DNA from: Planctomycetota bacterium
Lineage (GTDB): Bacteria; Planctomycetota; UBA1135; UBA2386
NCBI GenBank assembly: GCA_016713175.1
Contig: JADJPQ010000008.1
Span: 310,001-374,000 of the forward strand
Direction: 5' to 3'
DNA: 64,000 bases
Positions 8,535-17,057 of this stretch are shown here, in pieces; the first letter of the stretch is position 1, and the number at the start of each line of letters is the position of its first letter. The notes below the pieces were generated by a model. That model ran no database searches, was not told the origin of the DNA, and saw only the letters and a program-made list of their open reading frames with translations. A program made the position numbers and the translations under genes.

Positions 8535-10298
8535 ATGCGCGCCAGTGACTTCGCCTGGCTGCAGGGCGCCTTGGTGCGGCTTGCGGTTTCGTCGGTGGCC
8601 GCCATCGGCTTCGCCCAGGCGCCCGTGTCGTCCGATCCGCCGAGGACGCGGCTGGCGCCGCCGGCGGTCTGTCAGGCATTCGATGCCCAGGCCGGGACGC
8701 TGCAGTTGCTGGCCGTGCCAACCTCGGCGGCGGCGGGGGCGTTGGTCGTCGAGCTGGGCGGAAGCGAACGCACGCTGCTGTTGCAGCCGCACGAACTGCG
8801 CAGCCCGGCGTTCGCGTTGCTCGAGATCGATGCTGCCGGCGCCCGCTCGTTGCCGCGGCCGCCGCTGCTGACGTTCCGCGGTCAGGTGGTCGGCCTGCCC
8901 GACGCCCGGGTCGCGCTGACGCTGGTGCCGCACGGCATCGCCGGCGTCGTCCGGCTCGGCGATGGCAGCAGTCACCTGATCCAGCCGATGCGCGATGTCG
9001 ACCCGAACGCGCCGCCGGGTCTGCACTTCGTGCACCGCAGCGCCGATGCGCGCGCCCTGCCGTGGCGGTGTGGCGTGGCGATGCGGCCGACGCCGCCGTT
9101 GCCGCCGGCGGGCGCCGCCGAAGCGTTGTTCACCTGCGAGATCGCCTGCACCGCGGACTTCCCGTTCTACCAGCAGAACGGCAGTTCGACCGCGGCCACG
9201 CAAGCCGACATCATGGCGGTCATCAACGCGATGGACCTGATCTATCGCGCCGACTGCGACATCGCCTACACGGTGACGTCGATCCTCGTGCACACGGTGG
9301 CCGATCCGTACACGACGACCGAGCCGTCCGGTCTGCTGACGCAGTTCCAGATCGACTGGAACCAGAACCGCACCGGCGTCGCGCGCGACGTCGCGCATCT
9401 GTTCACCGGGCGGTCGATGTGGAGTCATGGCGGTGTGATCGGGATCGCCTACATCTCGACCGTGTGTTTCCTGACCGGTGCCTACGGCGTCAGCCAGTCG
9501 CGCTTCACCACCAACCTCGGGCAGCGGGTCGGCCTGACGGCGCACGAACTGGGACACAACTGGTCGGCCAATCACTGCGATGGTGCCGGCGACTGCCGGA
9601 TCATGTGTTCGGGGCTTGGCGGTTGTTCTGGCAATCTCGGTTCGTTCAGTGGCGGTGAACAGGCTGCCATCGAGAGCTATCGGAACATCGCGGCGTGCCT
9701 CGATCTGCAGGCCTCGCCGCCGACGGTCGCATCCCTGTCCCCGGCCTCGGTCCCGGCGTGGCACCCGCCGGAGGTCACGATCTCCGGCCAGGGTCTGCTC
9801 GGCACCAGCCAGGTGCTGGTCGGCACCCAGGTGCTCGGGCCGGGGCAGTTCACGCTGATCGACGACGCCACGGTCCGATTCATGCCGCCGGCGCTCGCCG
9901 TCGGGCCGCATGCCGTCGCGGTCGTCAATCCGGCGGGCACCAGCAGCCCGCGGACGTTGACGATCACCGGTTCGTCGCCGCCGCAATTGGACGCGCCCGC
10001 CGGTGCGATCGGTGGCCTGCTGTTGCAATGGCGGTTCGCCGGCCAGCCAGCGGACCCGTGGTTCCTGCTGGTGTCGTTCTCACCGGCCACGACCCCGGTT
10101 CTCGGCTGGCCGTTGCTGCAGTCGTTCGGGATCGTCGGCAGTGGCGTGTTCGCCGCGTCGGGGCTCGGCTCGTTCGGCGTCGCGCTGCCCGTCGGCATCC
10201 TGCATGGCGCGATGCTGCACGGTCAGTTGGCCGAGATCGACGCCACGCCGGGTCTGGCGGGCACGTCGGCCGTGATGCCGACGCGCGTGTTCTTCTGA
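8535..10298 (+). CDS. secreted metzincin (M12B-like) metalloprotease with TIG domain, tandem paralogue
   Basis: A 587-residue paralogue of the upstream protease with the same architecture: signal peptide ending near GFAQA, N-terminal prodomain-like beta region, catalytic HELGHNWSANH from about residue 337, Met-turn CSGLGG, a TIG domain (about residues 390-475) and a C-terminal beta domain. GGAG about 7 nt before the ATG supports the start. Conserved blocks shared with the first copy include RTGVARDVAHLFTGR, the Cys residues after the zinc motif and the IGIAY strand, while the N-terminal and TIG regions have diverged clearly. The duplication is therefore not recent. Confidence 0.88.
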   Translation: MRASDFAWLQGALVRLAVSSVAAIGFAQAPVSSDPPRTRLAPPAVCQAFDAQAGTLQLLAVPTSAAAGALVVELGGSERTLLLQPHELRSPAFALLEIDAAGARSLPRPPLLTFRGQVVGLPDARVALTLVPHGIAGVVRLGDGSSHLIQPMRDVDPNAPPGLHFVHRSADARALPWRCGVAMRPTPPLPPAGAAEALFTCEIACTADFPFYQQNGSSTAATQADIMAVINAMDLIYRADCDIAYTVTSILVHTVADPYTTTEPSGLLTQFQIDWNQNRTGVARDVAHLFTGRSMWSHGGVIGIAYISTVCFLTGAYGVSQSRFTTNLGQRVGLTAHELGHNWSANHCDGAGDCRIMCSGLGGCSGNLGSFSGGEQAAIESYRNIAACLDLQASPPTVASLSPASVPAWHPPEVTISGQGLLGTSQVLVGTQVLGPGQFTLIDDATVRFMPPALAVGPHAVAVVNPAGTSSPRTLTITGSSPPQLDAPAGAIGGLLLQWRFAGQPADPWFLLVSFSPATTPVLGWPLLQSFGIVGSGVFAASGLGSFGVALPVGILHGAMLHGQLAEIDATPGLAGTSAVMPTRVFF

Positions 10299-10481
10299 TC
10301 AGACCGCCGGTGGGTCGGTCACCGTCCGCCAGCGTGGTCGCGGTGGCGGGTGGTCCTGCACGCGGTCGGGCAGCGGCGGCGTAGCCGGCGGTCGCGGCCG
10401 CAATTCGGATCGAGGCATCGGCTCGGGAGCCGAGACGGAAGGCGGGCAAGAACGTGCAGTGTCGGGTTCGTCGGGGTGCAT
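10299..10481 (-). CDS. small Pro-rich hypothetical protein
   Basis: A 60-residue ORF beginning MHPDEPDTARS and ending TDPPAV, rich in Pro, Arg and Asp/Glu. The support is the Shine-Dalgarno sequence GGAGG 7 nt before the ATG at 10481 and its position: it fills most of an otherwise empty 363-nt gap and its stop abuts the stop of the upstream convergent protease gene. No domain, membrane segment or signal is visible. It could be spurious, because GC-rich DNA gives chance ORFs of this size. Confidence 0.4.
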   Translation of the reverse strand: MHPDEPDTARSCPPSVSAPEPMPRSELRPRPPATPPLPDRVQDHPPPRPRWRTVTDPPAV

Positions 10482-10661
10482 CTCTGGCCTCCATGGGATC
10501 GGGGAAACGGGCTCCGCATGCATCTAGAGGGGGGACGGGGGCATCCGCCGCGTCGCCTGATGCGGCTCTGCCCGCGGTTCTCACCAATCCGTTACGTGGG
10601 CACCATGCCGCCGCGTCCGTAGCTCGCGCGATACTCACCTCAGTTCCAACCAGGAGTACCG

Positions 10662-11627
10662 ATGATCCGTTTTGCCACTGCCCTGTTCGCGCTGTCCCTG
10701 CCCCTGCTCGCCCAGGATCCGGCTGCGGCGCCGACCGAGAACCTGTTCTACAAGGCCTACTGGCTCGAGAAGGGCGAACGCGATTTCCCGGCGGCGATGG
10801 CGCTGTACGAGCAGTTCCTCGCCAAGGCGCCCGAGCACAAGCTCGCCAAGGAAGCGGCGCGGCAGCAGTACGACCTGCTGAACCGTTCTGGCAAGAACAA
10901 GGAAGCCGTCGAGTTCGCGGCCAAGTGGGAGAAGGTGCTCGGCAAGACGCCGATCGCGACTGGTGGTGGCGACGCGCCCCGCGGCGGCGGCACCGGTGCG
11001 GGCGATGCGCCCCGTGCCGGTGGTCGTGGTGAGGGCCGCCCGGAAGGTGGTCGCGGCGAAGGCGCTGCTGGTCGTGGCAACGTCCAGGAACGGATCGCGG
11101 CTGCCGAGAAGGAACTCGCCGACGCCAAGGCCGCCGGTGATGCCGACAAGGTCAAGACGATCGAAGAGCGGCTGGCGCGGATGAAGCAGATGGCCGAGCG
11201 CGGCGCCGGTGCCGGCGGCCGCGGCGAGGGCGGTGGCCCCGGTGGCGGTCAGGGCGGCGGTCGTCGTGGCGGCATGCTCCCGACCAAGAAGCTGGCCGAG
11301 ATGACGCCCGAGGAGCTCGACGGCTTCAAGGAGCGCATGGGCATGATGGAAGGGATGATGGAGCGCATGCGCGAGCGGCTGACCGAGGAGCAGGTCAAGG
11401 TGATCGATGAGACCTACCCGCTGCTGAAGAAGGCGCTCGAGGAGAACAAGCTCGAAGACGCGCAGAAGGCCGTCGACAAGCTGCGCGAAGTGATGCCGAC
11501 CGGCCGCCGCGGTGGCGGAGGTGGTGAGGCTTCGGCGCCGCCGGCTGGCGGTGGTGGTGGCCGTGAAGGCGGCGGTGGTGGTGGTCGTGGCGGCAACAAC
11601 GGCGGTGGCGGCGGCGGCGGTCGCTGA
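10662..11627 (+). CDS. secreted TPR-like/coiled-coil protein with Gly-rich repeats
   Basis: A 321-residue exported protein of unknown function. The signal peptide ends around LLAQD. A helical TPR-like segment (about residues 25-95: YEQFLAKAPEHKLAKEAA) is followed by a Gly/Arg linker, a charged coiled-coil (about 140-180), a second Gly-rich linker, a helical region (about 205-275) with KKLAEMTPEEL and a C-terminal Gly/Arg tail. AGGAG 7 nt before the ATG decides the start. The alternation of charged helices and Gly-rich linkers suggests a scaffolding or disordered protein; no enzyme motif was recognised. Confidence 0.75.
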   Translation: MIRFATALFALSLPLLAQDPAAAPTENLFYKAYWLEKGERDFPAAMALYEQFLAKAPEHKLAKEAARQQYDLLNRSGKNKEAVEFAAKWEKVLGKTPIATGGGDAPRGGGTGAGDAPRAGGRGEGRPEGGRGEGAAGRGNVQERIAAAEKELADAKAAGDADKVKTIEERLARMKQMAERGAGAGGRGEGGGPGGGQGGGRRGGMLPTKKLAEMTPEELDGFKERMGMMEGMMERMRERLTEEQVKVIDETYPLLKKALEENKLEDAQKAVDKLREVMPTGRRGGGGGEASAPPAGGGGGREGGGGGGRGGNNGGGGGGGR

Positions 11628-11650
11628 ACGACCGTTCTCGCGCCTGACTC

Positions 11651-11671
11651 GCGGCGCTATCCTCGCGCCGC
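11651..11671 (+). promoter_or_regulatory. -10 element (TATCCT) inside a perfect inverted repeat before the hydantoinase gene
   Basis: TATCCT (11658-11663) lies 8 nt before the GTG start of the hydantoinase gene, which suggests leaderless transcription. It forms most of the 7-nt loop of a perfect 7-bp inverted repeat (GCGGCGC 11651-11657, GCGCCGC 11665-11671). The repeat ends exactly at the start codon. It could be an operator over the promoter. Confidence 0.45.
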
Positions 11672-13225
11672 GTGCGCGCCCGTCCTGATCCGATCCGCCT
11701 CGAGATCTGCCACCATCTGCTCGCGGCGATGTGCGAAGAGGCAGGCACCCGCCTGCAGCGTTCGGCCGTCAGTCCGAACATCCGCGAACGCCGCGACTTC
11801 TCGGTGGCGATCTTCGACGGCGCGGGCGATCTGGTCGCGCAGGCGGCGCACATCCCCGTGCATCTGGGCAGCGCTGGCGATGCGGTCGCGGCCGCGCGCC
11901 AGGCGATCGACTTCGCGCCCGGTGACGTCGCGATCCTCAACGACCCGTATGCCGGTGGCACGCACCTGCCCGACCTGACGATGGTGCGGCCGGTGTTCCT
12001 GCCGCGGACGAAGCGACCGGCGTGGTTCCTGGTCGATCGCGCGCATCATGCCGACATCGGTGGCGCCAACCCCGGATCGATGGGGCCGGCAGCCGATCTG
12101 ATCGCCGAGGGTCTGGTGCTGCCGCCGGTGCTGCTGCGCCGCCGCGGCGTGCTGCAGGACGACTTGCTGCGGTTGTTCCGCCACAACGTTCGCGGGCCGG
12201 CCGAACGGCTGCTCGATCTGCGGGCGCAGGAGGCGAGTCTGCAGTTGCTCGAACAACGGTTGCTGCTGCTGGCCGCGTCGTGGGGCGCGGCCGAACTGCA
12301 GCGCTACTCGCGCCACCTGATGGACTATGCGGAACGGCTGGCGCGGGCGACGGTCGCCGGGTTGCGCCCGGGTCGCCATGTCGCGGCGGATGCACTCGAG
12401 GACGATGGTCAGGGCAACGGTCCGTTGCCGATCCGGCTGGCGTTGACGGTCGCGCGTTCGCGACTGCACTTCGACTGGTCGGCATCGGCCGCGCAAGCCA
12501 AGGGCGGCGTCAACGCCAACCGCAGCGTCGTCACCGCGGCCTGCGTCTATGCGCTGCGCTGTCTGTGCCCCGATCGGGTGCCGACCAACGCCGGATTGTT
12601 CCGGCTGCTCGCGATCACCACGCGATCGGGCACCGTCGTCGATCCGCGTTCGCCGGCGCCGGTGGCTGGCGGCAATGTCGAGACCAGCCAACGGTTGGTG
12701 GACGTGGCGTTCCAGGCGCTGCAGCGCGCGGCGGGCGGGACGTTGCCGGCCTGTTCGGCGGGCACGATGAGCAATCTGTCGCTCGGCGGCAGCACGTTCG
12801 CGTTCTACGAGACGCTGCCGGGCGGCGCCGGCGCCGGGCGTTGCCGCCATGGTCTGTCGGCGGTGCAGACGCACATGACCAACACGCGCAACACCCCGGT
12901 CGAGGAGATGGAGCATCGCTGGCCGGTGCAGGTCCGGTCGTTGACGATCCGGCGCGACAGCGGCGGCCGTGGCGTGCGCCGCGGCGGCGATGGCATCGTC
13001 AAGGCGATCGTGCCGCAGGTCGATGTGACCGTGTCGTTCCTCGGTGAACGGCATCGCGGCGGTCCGCCGGGGGCGCTGGGTGGTGGTCCTGGGTCTCCGG
13101 GTGGCTTGTGGCACGAAGTGCGTGGTCGGCGGCAACGGCTGCCGAGCAAGTGCGTGCGCCAGGTCGCTGCGGGTGAGGCGATCATCGTGCAGACGCCGGG
13201 TGGGGGTGGTCATGGGCGCGCGTGA
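11672..13225 (+). CDS. hydantoinase B/oxoprolinase family protein (HyuB-like)
   Basis: A 517-residue member of the HyuB family, the partner subunit of ATP-dependent N-methylhydantoinases, oxoprolinases and acetophenone carboxylases. Family hallmarks are the N-terminal SPNIRERRDFSVAIFD, GDVAILNDPYAGGTHLPD, and VDRAHHADIGG with the clustered His/Asp residues expected for metal binding. Later come VNANRSVV, GNVETSQR and a C-terminal Gly-rich end. HyuA is normally adjacent or fused; none is present here. The start is GTG with a -10-like TATCCT 8 nt upstream and no Shine-Dalgarno sequence. The 3' end overlaps the next lipoprotein gene by 14 nt. The exact substrate cannot be told. Confidence 0.9.
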   Translation: MRARPDPIRLEICHHLLAAMCEEAGTRLQRSAVSPNIRERRDFSVAIFDGAGDLVAQAAHIPVHLGSAGDAVAAARQAIDFAPGDVAILNDPYAGGTHLPDLTMVRPVFLPRTKRPAWFLVDRAHHADIGGANPGSMGPAADLIAEGLVLPPVLLRRRGVLQDDLLRLFRHNVRGPAERLLDLRAQEASLQLLEQRLLLLAASWGAAELQRYSRHLMDYAERLARATVAGLRPGRHVAADALEDDGQGNGPLPIRLALTVARSRLHFDWSASAAQAKGGVNANRSVVTAACVYALRCLCPDRVPTNAGLFRLLAITTRSGTVVDPRSPAPVAGGNVETSQRLVDVAFQALQRAAGGTLPACSAGTMSNLSLGGSTFAFYETLPGGAGAGRCRHGLSAVQTHMTNTRNTPVEEMEHRWPVQVRSLTIRRDSGGRGVRRGGDGIVKAIVPQVDVTVSFLGERHRGGPPGALGGGPGSPGGLWHEVRGRRQRLPSKCVRQVAAGEAIIVQTPGGGGHGRA

Positions 13226-13598
13226 ACGGCTGGCGATCCTCATGGCGGCGGTGCTGTGGTCTGGTTGCGCCGTGCGACCCTACGAGCCGTGGCGGGTGGA
13301 GTTGCCGCCGACGGTGCCGGCCGACGTCTTCGAACGGTGCCGCGCGGTCGTCCAGGCGTTCGGGGCCCTGACCGTTGCCGAAGCCGAGCCGCTGCGGCTG
13401 CAAACCGGATGGACCCGCGGCACCGTCGGCGATGCGCTGGTCGACCGGCGCGCGACGGTGTTCGGCGACGGTGGCGACCTCGCAGTCATCTGCGAGGTGC
13501 GCTACTGGGACATCGGCGGCGTGACCTGGCTGCCAACGCGCGGCGATCCGCGGCGCGAGCGCGAACTCGGCGAACTGCTGGCGGCGGCGCTGCGCTGA
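13212..13598 (+). CDS. small lipoprotein of unknown function
   Basis: A 128-residue predicted lipoprotein. The start ATG at 13212 lies inside the end of the hydantoinase gene, so the two are probably cotranscribed. A short signal (MGARERLAILMAAVLW) leads to the lipobox SGC (about residue 19). The mature part has no recognised domain. A longer in-frame ORF upstream to 13044 is rejected because it would hide the signal peptide within the overlapping hydantoinase gene. Confidence 0.75.
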   Translation: MGARERLAILMAAVLWSGCAVRPYEPWRVELPPTVPADVFERCRAVVQAFGALTVAEAEPLRLQTGWTRGTVGDALVDRRATVFGDGGDLAVICEVRYWDIGGVTWLPTRGDPRRERELGELLAAALR

Positions 13599-13632
13599 CC
13601 TGCGATCGGCCCGTTCCCGGTCCCCCGGCGCT

Positions 13633-15627
13633 TCAGTCGACCTTCAGTTCGCCGTCGCCGGAAACCTTGGTGCGCCAGTACTCGGCCGAATCGTGACCGC
13701 GGAAGATGTGCAGCCAGGTGGCGCCGTTGCGGTCGTAGACGAACATCCGGTGTCCAGGAACCGACACGACGTCGGGGAAGAAGTCGGTCAGCAGCCGAGC
13801 TTTGCGGTCGCGCAGCCGGATCACGCCCAGGTCGCGCGAGCCACCGCCGATCGCGACGTAGATCAGGCCACGGGCGCGATCGAACGCCGTCGTGCCGCCG
13901 TCCTGCGAGAACGTGAAGGGCAGCGTGGTCCGTTCGCCGAAGCCATCGACGCTGCCGGGCTGGTAGTCGATCAGCACGTTCTTGCTGCAAAGCCACAGCC
14001 GTTCGCCATCCCAGGTCAGCTGCGCGCCGTCGATCCGGTTGAACGGCACGCCGGCCGGCAGGATCGTCTCGGCGGTCCAGCGGTTGACGGGTGGGTCGTA
14101 GCGCCACAGCCGCCGCGTCGTCGGTTCGAACAGCGCGTAGATGCCGGTGCCGCAGGCGGCCGTCGCAGTGTTGCGACCGCGACCATCCCGCGGCGCAGTG
14201 CCGGCCCATTCGGGGATCGGCGCCAGTTCGGTGACCAGCGCGTCGGCGAGCGGCACCGGCGTCGCGGCCCGCTGATCGGGCTGTTGTTGGTGCGTGAACG
14301 GCTGCAGGCGCCAGAACCGGCTGGTGATGCCGTTGTAGACGTAGATCGCGTTGTCGCCGTCGAAGCACAGCGCCGAGCCCTCGTCGACGAACTGGTCGCC
14401 GTAGCGATAGCCGGCATCCGGTGGACTGTGCCTGAGCGACTCGACGTCGACCTGGCGGACGAACAGCTTGCGTTGGATGTAGACGTACGGCGGCACGAAC
14501 ACGAGGCTGCAGGTGCTGTCGCGTTCGCGGGCGAGGTCGCCCACGCTGCCGACGGTCCGCGAATTGGTCACTTCGAAGCGGCTGTCCGTGTCGGCGATCC
14601 GGTCGAACACGCCGATCGGCGTCAGGCCGGCGATCGGGATCGACAAGATCGCCGCGTGCTCGCGCGACAGCAGGTTGAGCCGGTCGCCGGATGGCGCGTT
14701 GGTGATCCACAGCGAACGGTCCGGATCGGACAATTGGATCGGCAGCCGTGGCCGCAGATGGAAGAACTGCTTCTGCGGCGTCATCACGCCGAAACTGCGC
14801 GAGCCCTTGCCTAGCGTCATGTAGACGGCGCGCGTCAGCGGATCCTGGGCGCACATCCCGCCGCGGTCGAGGGCCGGTCGGAAGCCGAGCTGCACGAACA
14901 GGTCGCTCTTGACCGGCCATTCGTTCTTGGCGACGAAGAACTTGCCGACGTGGTGGTCACCGAATGCGACCAGCACGTCTTCGGGCATCGCGAACAACCC
15001 TGCCGAGTAGGCGCCGATCGGCGTGACCGTCGCGACCTTCGGCAGGTCCTCCCAGGCGCCGTCGACCACGCGGCCCCAGGCCGGTTCGCGGCCGCCTTCC
15101 GCCAGGTACGGCACGTTGCGGTCATCGACACACACCATGGCGCCGCGCTGGGTCGGCCGGGCCAGTGCGGGGATCGACGTCAGCGCGCCATCGCGCGGGT
15201 CGAACGTGAATCCGGGGGCGTTGCCACCCGGTACGACCAGGAGTCGGCCAGCGCGGTCGACACAACTGGCGGCGAACGGTCCGATCGGCGCCGGCAGCAC
15301 CTTCGGCAGCGCGCGCCACTTGCCTTCGCCGTTGCGGACGTGCATGTCCTGGCCGTGCAGGAACCAGACGGTGTCGCCGATGGCGAGTGCGTGCGTGTGT
15401 TCGTGCCAACGCACTTCCGGCGGCAGATCGATCCGTTCCCACGTCGACGACGTCGGTTGACCGGCGCGAGCACCGACCGGCTGCGGAGTCCTGGCTTGCA
15501 CCGGCGTCGGAGCACTGACCTTCGCCGGCCCTTGCTGGCCGGCGCTGGCGCCGCGGGCACAGGCGGTGGCCCAGACGACCATGGCGACGGCAGGCAGGAT
15601 CGTGCGGTTGCGGGCTTCGAACAGCAT
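13633..15627 (-). CDS. secreted beta-propeller-like protein of unknown function
   Basis: A 664-residue exported protein. From the chosen ATG at 15627 the signal region reads MLFEARNRTILPAVAMVVWATACA, with a possible lipobox TAC. A Pro/Gln-rich linker (about residues 30-60) precedes repeated blade-like units containing Trp, Gly-Asp and FDP/YDP motifs, consistent with an 8-10 blade propeller. The upstream in-frame extension to 15762 overlaps the neighbouring gene and is rejected. TAACCT lies 8 nt before this start, matching the leaderless pattern of the window. It converges on the small lipoprotein gene. No catalytic residues were identified. Confidence 0.75.
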   Translation of the reverse strand: MLFEARNRTILPAVAMVVWATACARGASAGQQGPAKVSAPTPVQARTPQPVGARAGQPTSSTWERIDLPPEVRWHEHTHALAIGDTVWFLHGQDMHVRNGEGKWRALPKVLPAPIGPFAASCVDRAGRLLVVPGGNAPGFTFDPRDGALTSIPALARPTQRGAMVCVDDRNVPYLAEGGREPAWGRVVDGAWEDLPKVATVTPIGAYSAGLFAMPEDVLVAFGDHHVGKFFVAKNEWPVKSDLFVQLGFRPALDRGGMCAQDPLTRAVYMTLGKGSRSFGVMTPQKQFFHLRPRLPIQLSDPDRSLWITNAPSGDRLNLLSREHAAILSIPIAGLTPIGVFDRIADTDSRFEVTNSRTVGSVGDLARERDSTCSLVFVPPYVYIQRKLFVRQVDVESLRHSPPDAGYRYGDQFVDEGSALCFDGDNAIYVYNGITSRFWRLQPFTHQQQPDQRAATPVPLADALVTELAPIPEWAGTAPRDGRGRNTATAACGTGIYALFEPTTRRLWRYDPPVNRWTAETILPAGVPFNRIDGAQLTWDGERLWLCSKNVLIDYQPGSVDGFGERTTLPFTFSQDGGTTAFDRARGLIYVAIGGGSRDLGVIRLRDRKARLLTDFFPDVVSVPGHRMFVYDRNGATWLHIFRGHDSAEYWRTKVSGDGELKVD

Positions 15628-15635
15628 TGCCGGAG

Positions 15636-15641
15636 AGGTTA
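15636..15641 (-). promoter_or_regulatory. -10 element (TAACCT) 8 nt before a propeller-protein start
   Basis: TAACCT on the minus strand, 8 nt upstream of the ATG at 15627, which has no Shine-Dalgarno sequence. This supports both the start choice and leaderless or near-leaderless transcription. Confidence 0.4.
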
Positions 15642-15704
15642 GTGCTTGCGCTGCAGTGTTGGAACGCGGGTTCGCCCCGGCTGCGGTCGGGCGCATGGTG
15701 GCGT

Positions 15705-15719
15705 ACCCACGAGGTGGGT
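15705..15719 (-). terminator. possible terminator hairpin
   Basis: A perfect inverted repeat ACCCAC-N3-GTGGGT stands 3 nt beyond the stop of the minus-strand gene ending at 15723. No T-tract follows, so it is weak as an intrinsic terminator. It may instead stabilise the 3' end. Confidence 0.3.
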
Positions 15720-15722
15720 CGG

Positions 15723-16862
15723 TCATCCGGCGGTGGGCGTGTGGTGGTTCGCCGTCAAGCAACCCGGCACGTGGATTGGCGGCAACCGACCCGGGATCGG
15801 TCGGCGGCGAGCGTTCGCGAGCCCACGCATCGCGAACGTCAGTCGCCGGTCACCGGGCCAGCGCAACGCCGCCCGCCGCAACAGCCACCAGGCTGCCACC
15901 GGACGTCGGCGCAGTTCCAGCAAGCGGGTGCGGGCCAACACCATCGCGACCCGGTCGCCGCGGCGCAGGCGCCGTTCGCGGCGTAGGACCCGGGTCGCTT
16001 CGCGCGCATCGCCGGTGGCGATGGCGGCTTCGAACTGCCATGCCCACAGGCTGGTCATCCTCGGTGCCAGTTCCTCGGCCTGCAGCAGCAGGCGGTGGGC
16101 GTCCGCCAACGAACGCGCGGCTTGCAGCCGCGGCAGCGACAGCGCCCGGCGCAGATCCGCGGGCAGAGGCTGCACTCCGGCCAGCGCCCGGATCCGACCG
16201 AGTCGATACAGCCGTCCCTCGGGGTCGGGCAGTCGGCGTCGCCGTGGGTACAGCGACAGCGGTCCGCCTTGCTGCAGCAGGTCGGCCGCCAGCCCGACCA
16301 GCGCTTCGGCGGTCCGGTGCCGCCAGAAATCGAGGAACTCGCGGTCGTGTCCGCACAGTGCCGCCAGTTGGCGCAGCGCCTGGCGCAGCCGTCGCGGGTT
16401 GCCGCCGCGCCGGCGCGCCGTGCCGTCCAGGTTGGCCCGGCCCGAAGCGTGGCGGTCGACCTCGAGCAGATCTTGCACCGCCGGCAGGCCGTGCAGGCGG
16501 GTGGCCGTTCGGTCGTTCCACGGTTCGCCATCGTGGGCGGGCGCCGTCCAGACGTCGAAACCGCGGGCGCGGCGGCGGGCGGTGAACAGGCGGTAGTAGG
16601 CCCGATGCAACAGTCGGAACCAGCGCTTGTGCCGCTGCGGCGTCGTCAGGCCACAGATCTGTGTCGGGTATTGCAGACAGTCGAGCGCCAGTTCCTGGCG
16701 CAGCTCTTCCAGCAGATCGAGCCTGGTGTTGCGGTGGCAGCCCCGCCAGCGGGCGAGCCGCGCGACTGCCATCGGCAGGATGCGGCGGCCGAACTCGTCG
16801 AGCCGCAGCAATGCTTGTGCGACCGCCGGGTCGCGTCCATTCGTGTCGGTGTCGATGTCCAT
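15723..16862 (-). CDS. hypothetical Arg-rich helical protein
   Basis: A 379-residue basic protein that I do not recognise. The N-terminal ~100 residues (LLRLDEFGRRILPMAV, RLDLLEELRQELALDCLQY) are helical, and their spacing recalls region 2 of sigma-70-like proteins, but no region 4 helix-turn-helix is evident. The C-terminal half (about residues 225-330) has TPR-like helix pairs such as SLADAHRLLLQAEELAP. GGGGGAACG directly before the ATG at 16862 supports the start. The ORF stays open much further upstream on this strand, but that part is antisense to purA and is a shadow. It is divergent from purA. Confidence 0.65.
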   Translation of the reverse strand: MDIDTDTNGRDPAVAQALLRLDEFGRRILPMAVARLARWRGCHRNTRLDLLEELRQELALDCLQYPTQICGLTTPQRHKRWFRLLHRAYYRLFTARRRARGFDVWTAPAHDGEPWNDRTATRLHGLPAVQDLLEVDRHASGRANLDGTARRRGGNPRRLRQALRQLAALCGHDREFLDFWRHRTAEALVGLAADLLQQGGPLSLYPRRRRLPDPEGRLYRLGRIRALAGVQPLPADLRRALSLPRLQAARSLADAHRLLLQAEELAPRMTSLWAWQFEAAIATGDAREATRVLRRERRLRRGDRVAMVLARTRLLELRRRPVAAWWLLRRAALRWPGDRRLTFAMRGLANARRRPIPGRLPPIHVPGCLTANHHTPTAG

Positions 16863-17019
16863 CGTTCCCCCTGCATGCCGCGACCTTGCCCCCGGTCGCA
16901 CCCCGGAACGGTCAGCCGACCCCGTGTCGGACTGCCCCCGGATTACTAGAGGGGGATGGGGGGAATGCGGGCCGGCGTTTCCGCAGTTGCCGAGCAACCG
17001 CTCGGATCCATCGACCGTC

Positions 17020-17042
17020 GGCGCTATATTGGCGCCCTTTTT
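17020..17042 (+). promoter_or_regulatory. purA upstream element: TATATT within a hairpin followed by T-tract
   Basis: GGCGC-TATATTG-GCGCC (17020-17036) followed by five T (17038-17042), ending 15 nt before the purA ATG. TATATT fits a -10 hexamer, giving a leader of about 25 nt. The hairpin plus T-tract also looks like a small intrinsic terminator or attenuator. The sequence alone does not decide between them. Confidence 0.4.
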
Positions 17043-17057
17043 CCTCCGCCGCGCTTC

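Noticed and set aside
6662..8605. Long minus-strand ORF opposite the first metalloprotease
   Set aside because: Arg/His/Asp-rich translation without domains; an antisense shadow of a clear coding gene, common at this GC content.
13044..13211. Longer start for the small lipoprotein
   Set aside because: It would run deep inside the hydantoinase gene and bury the signal peptide.
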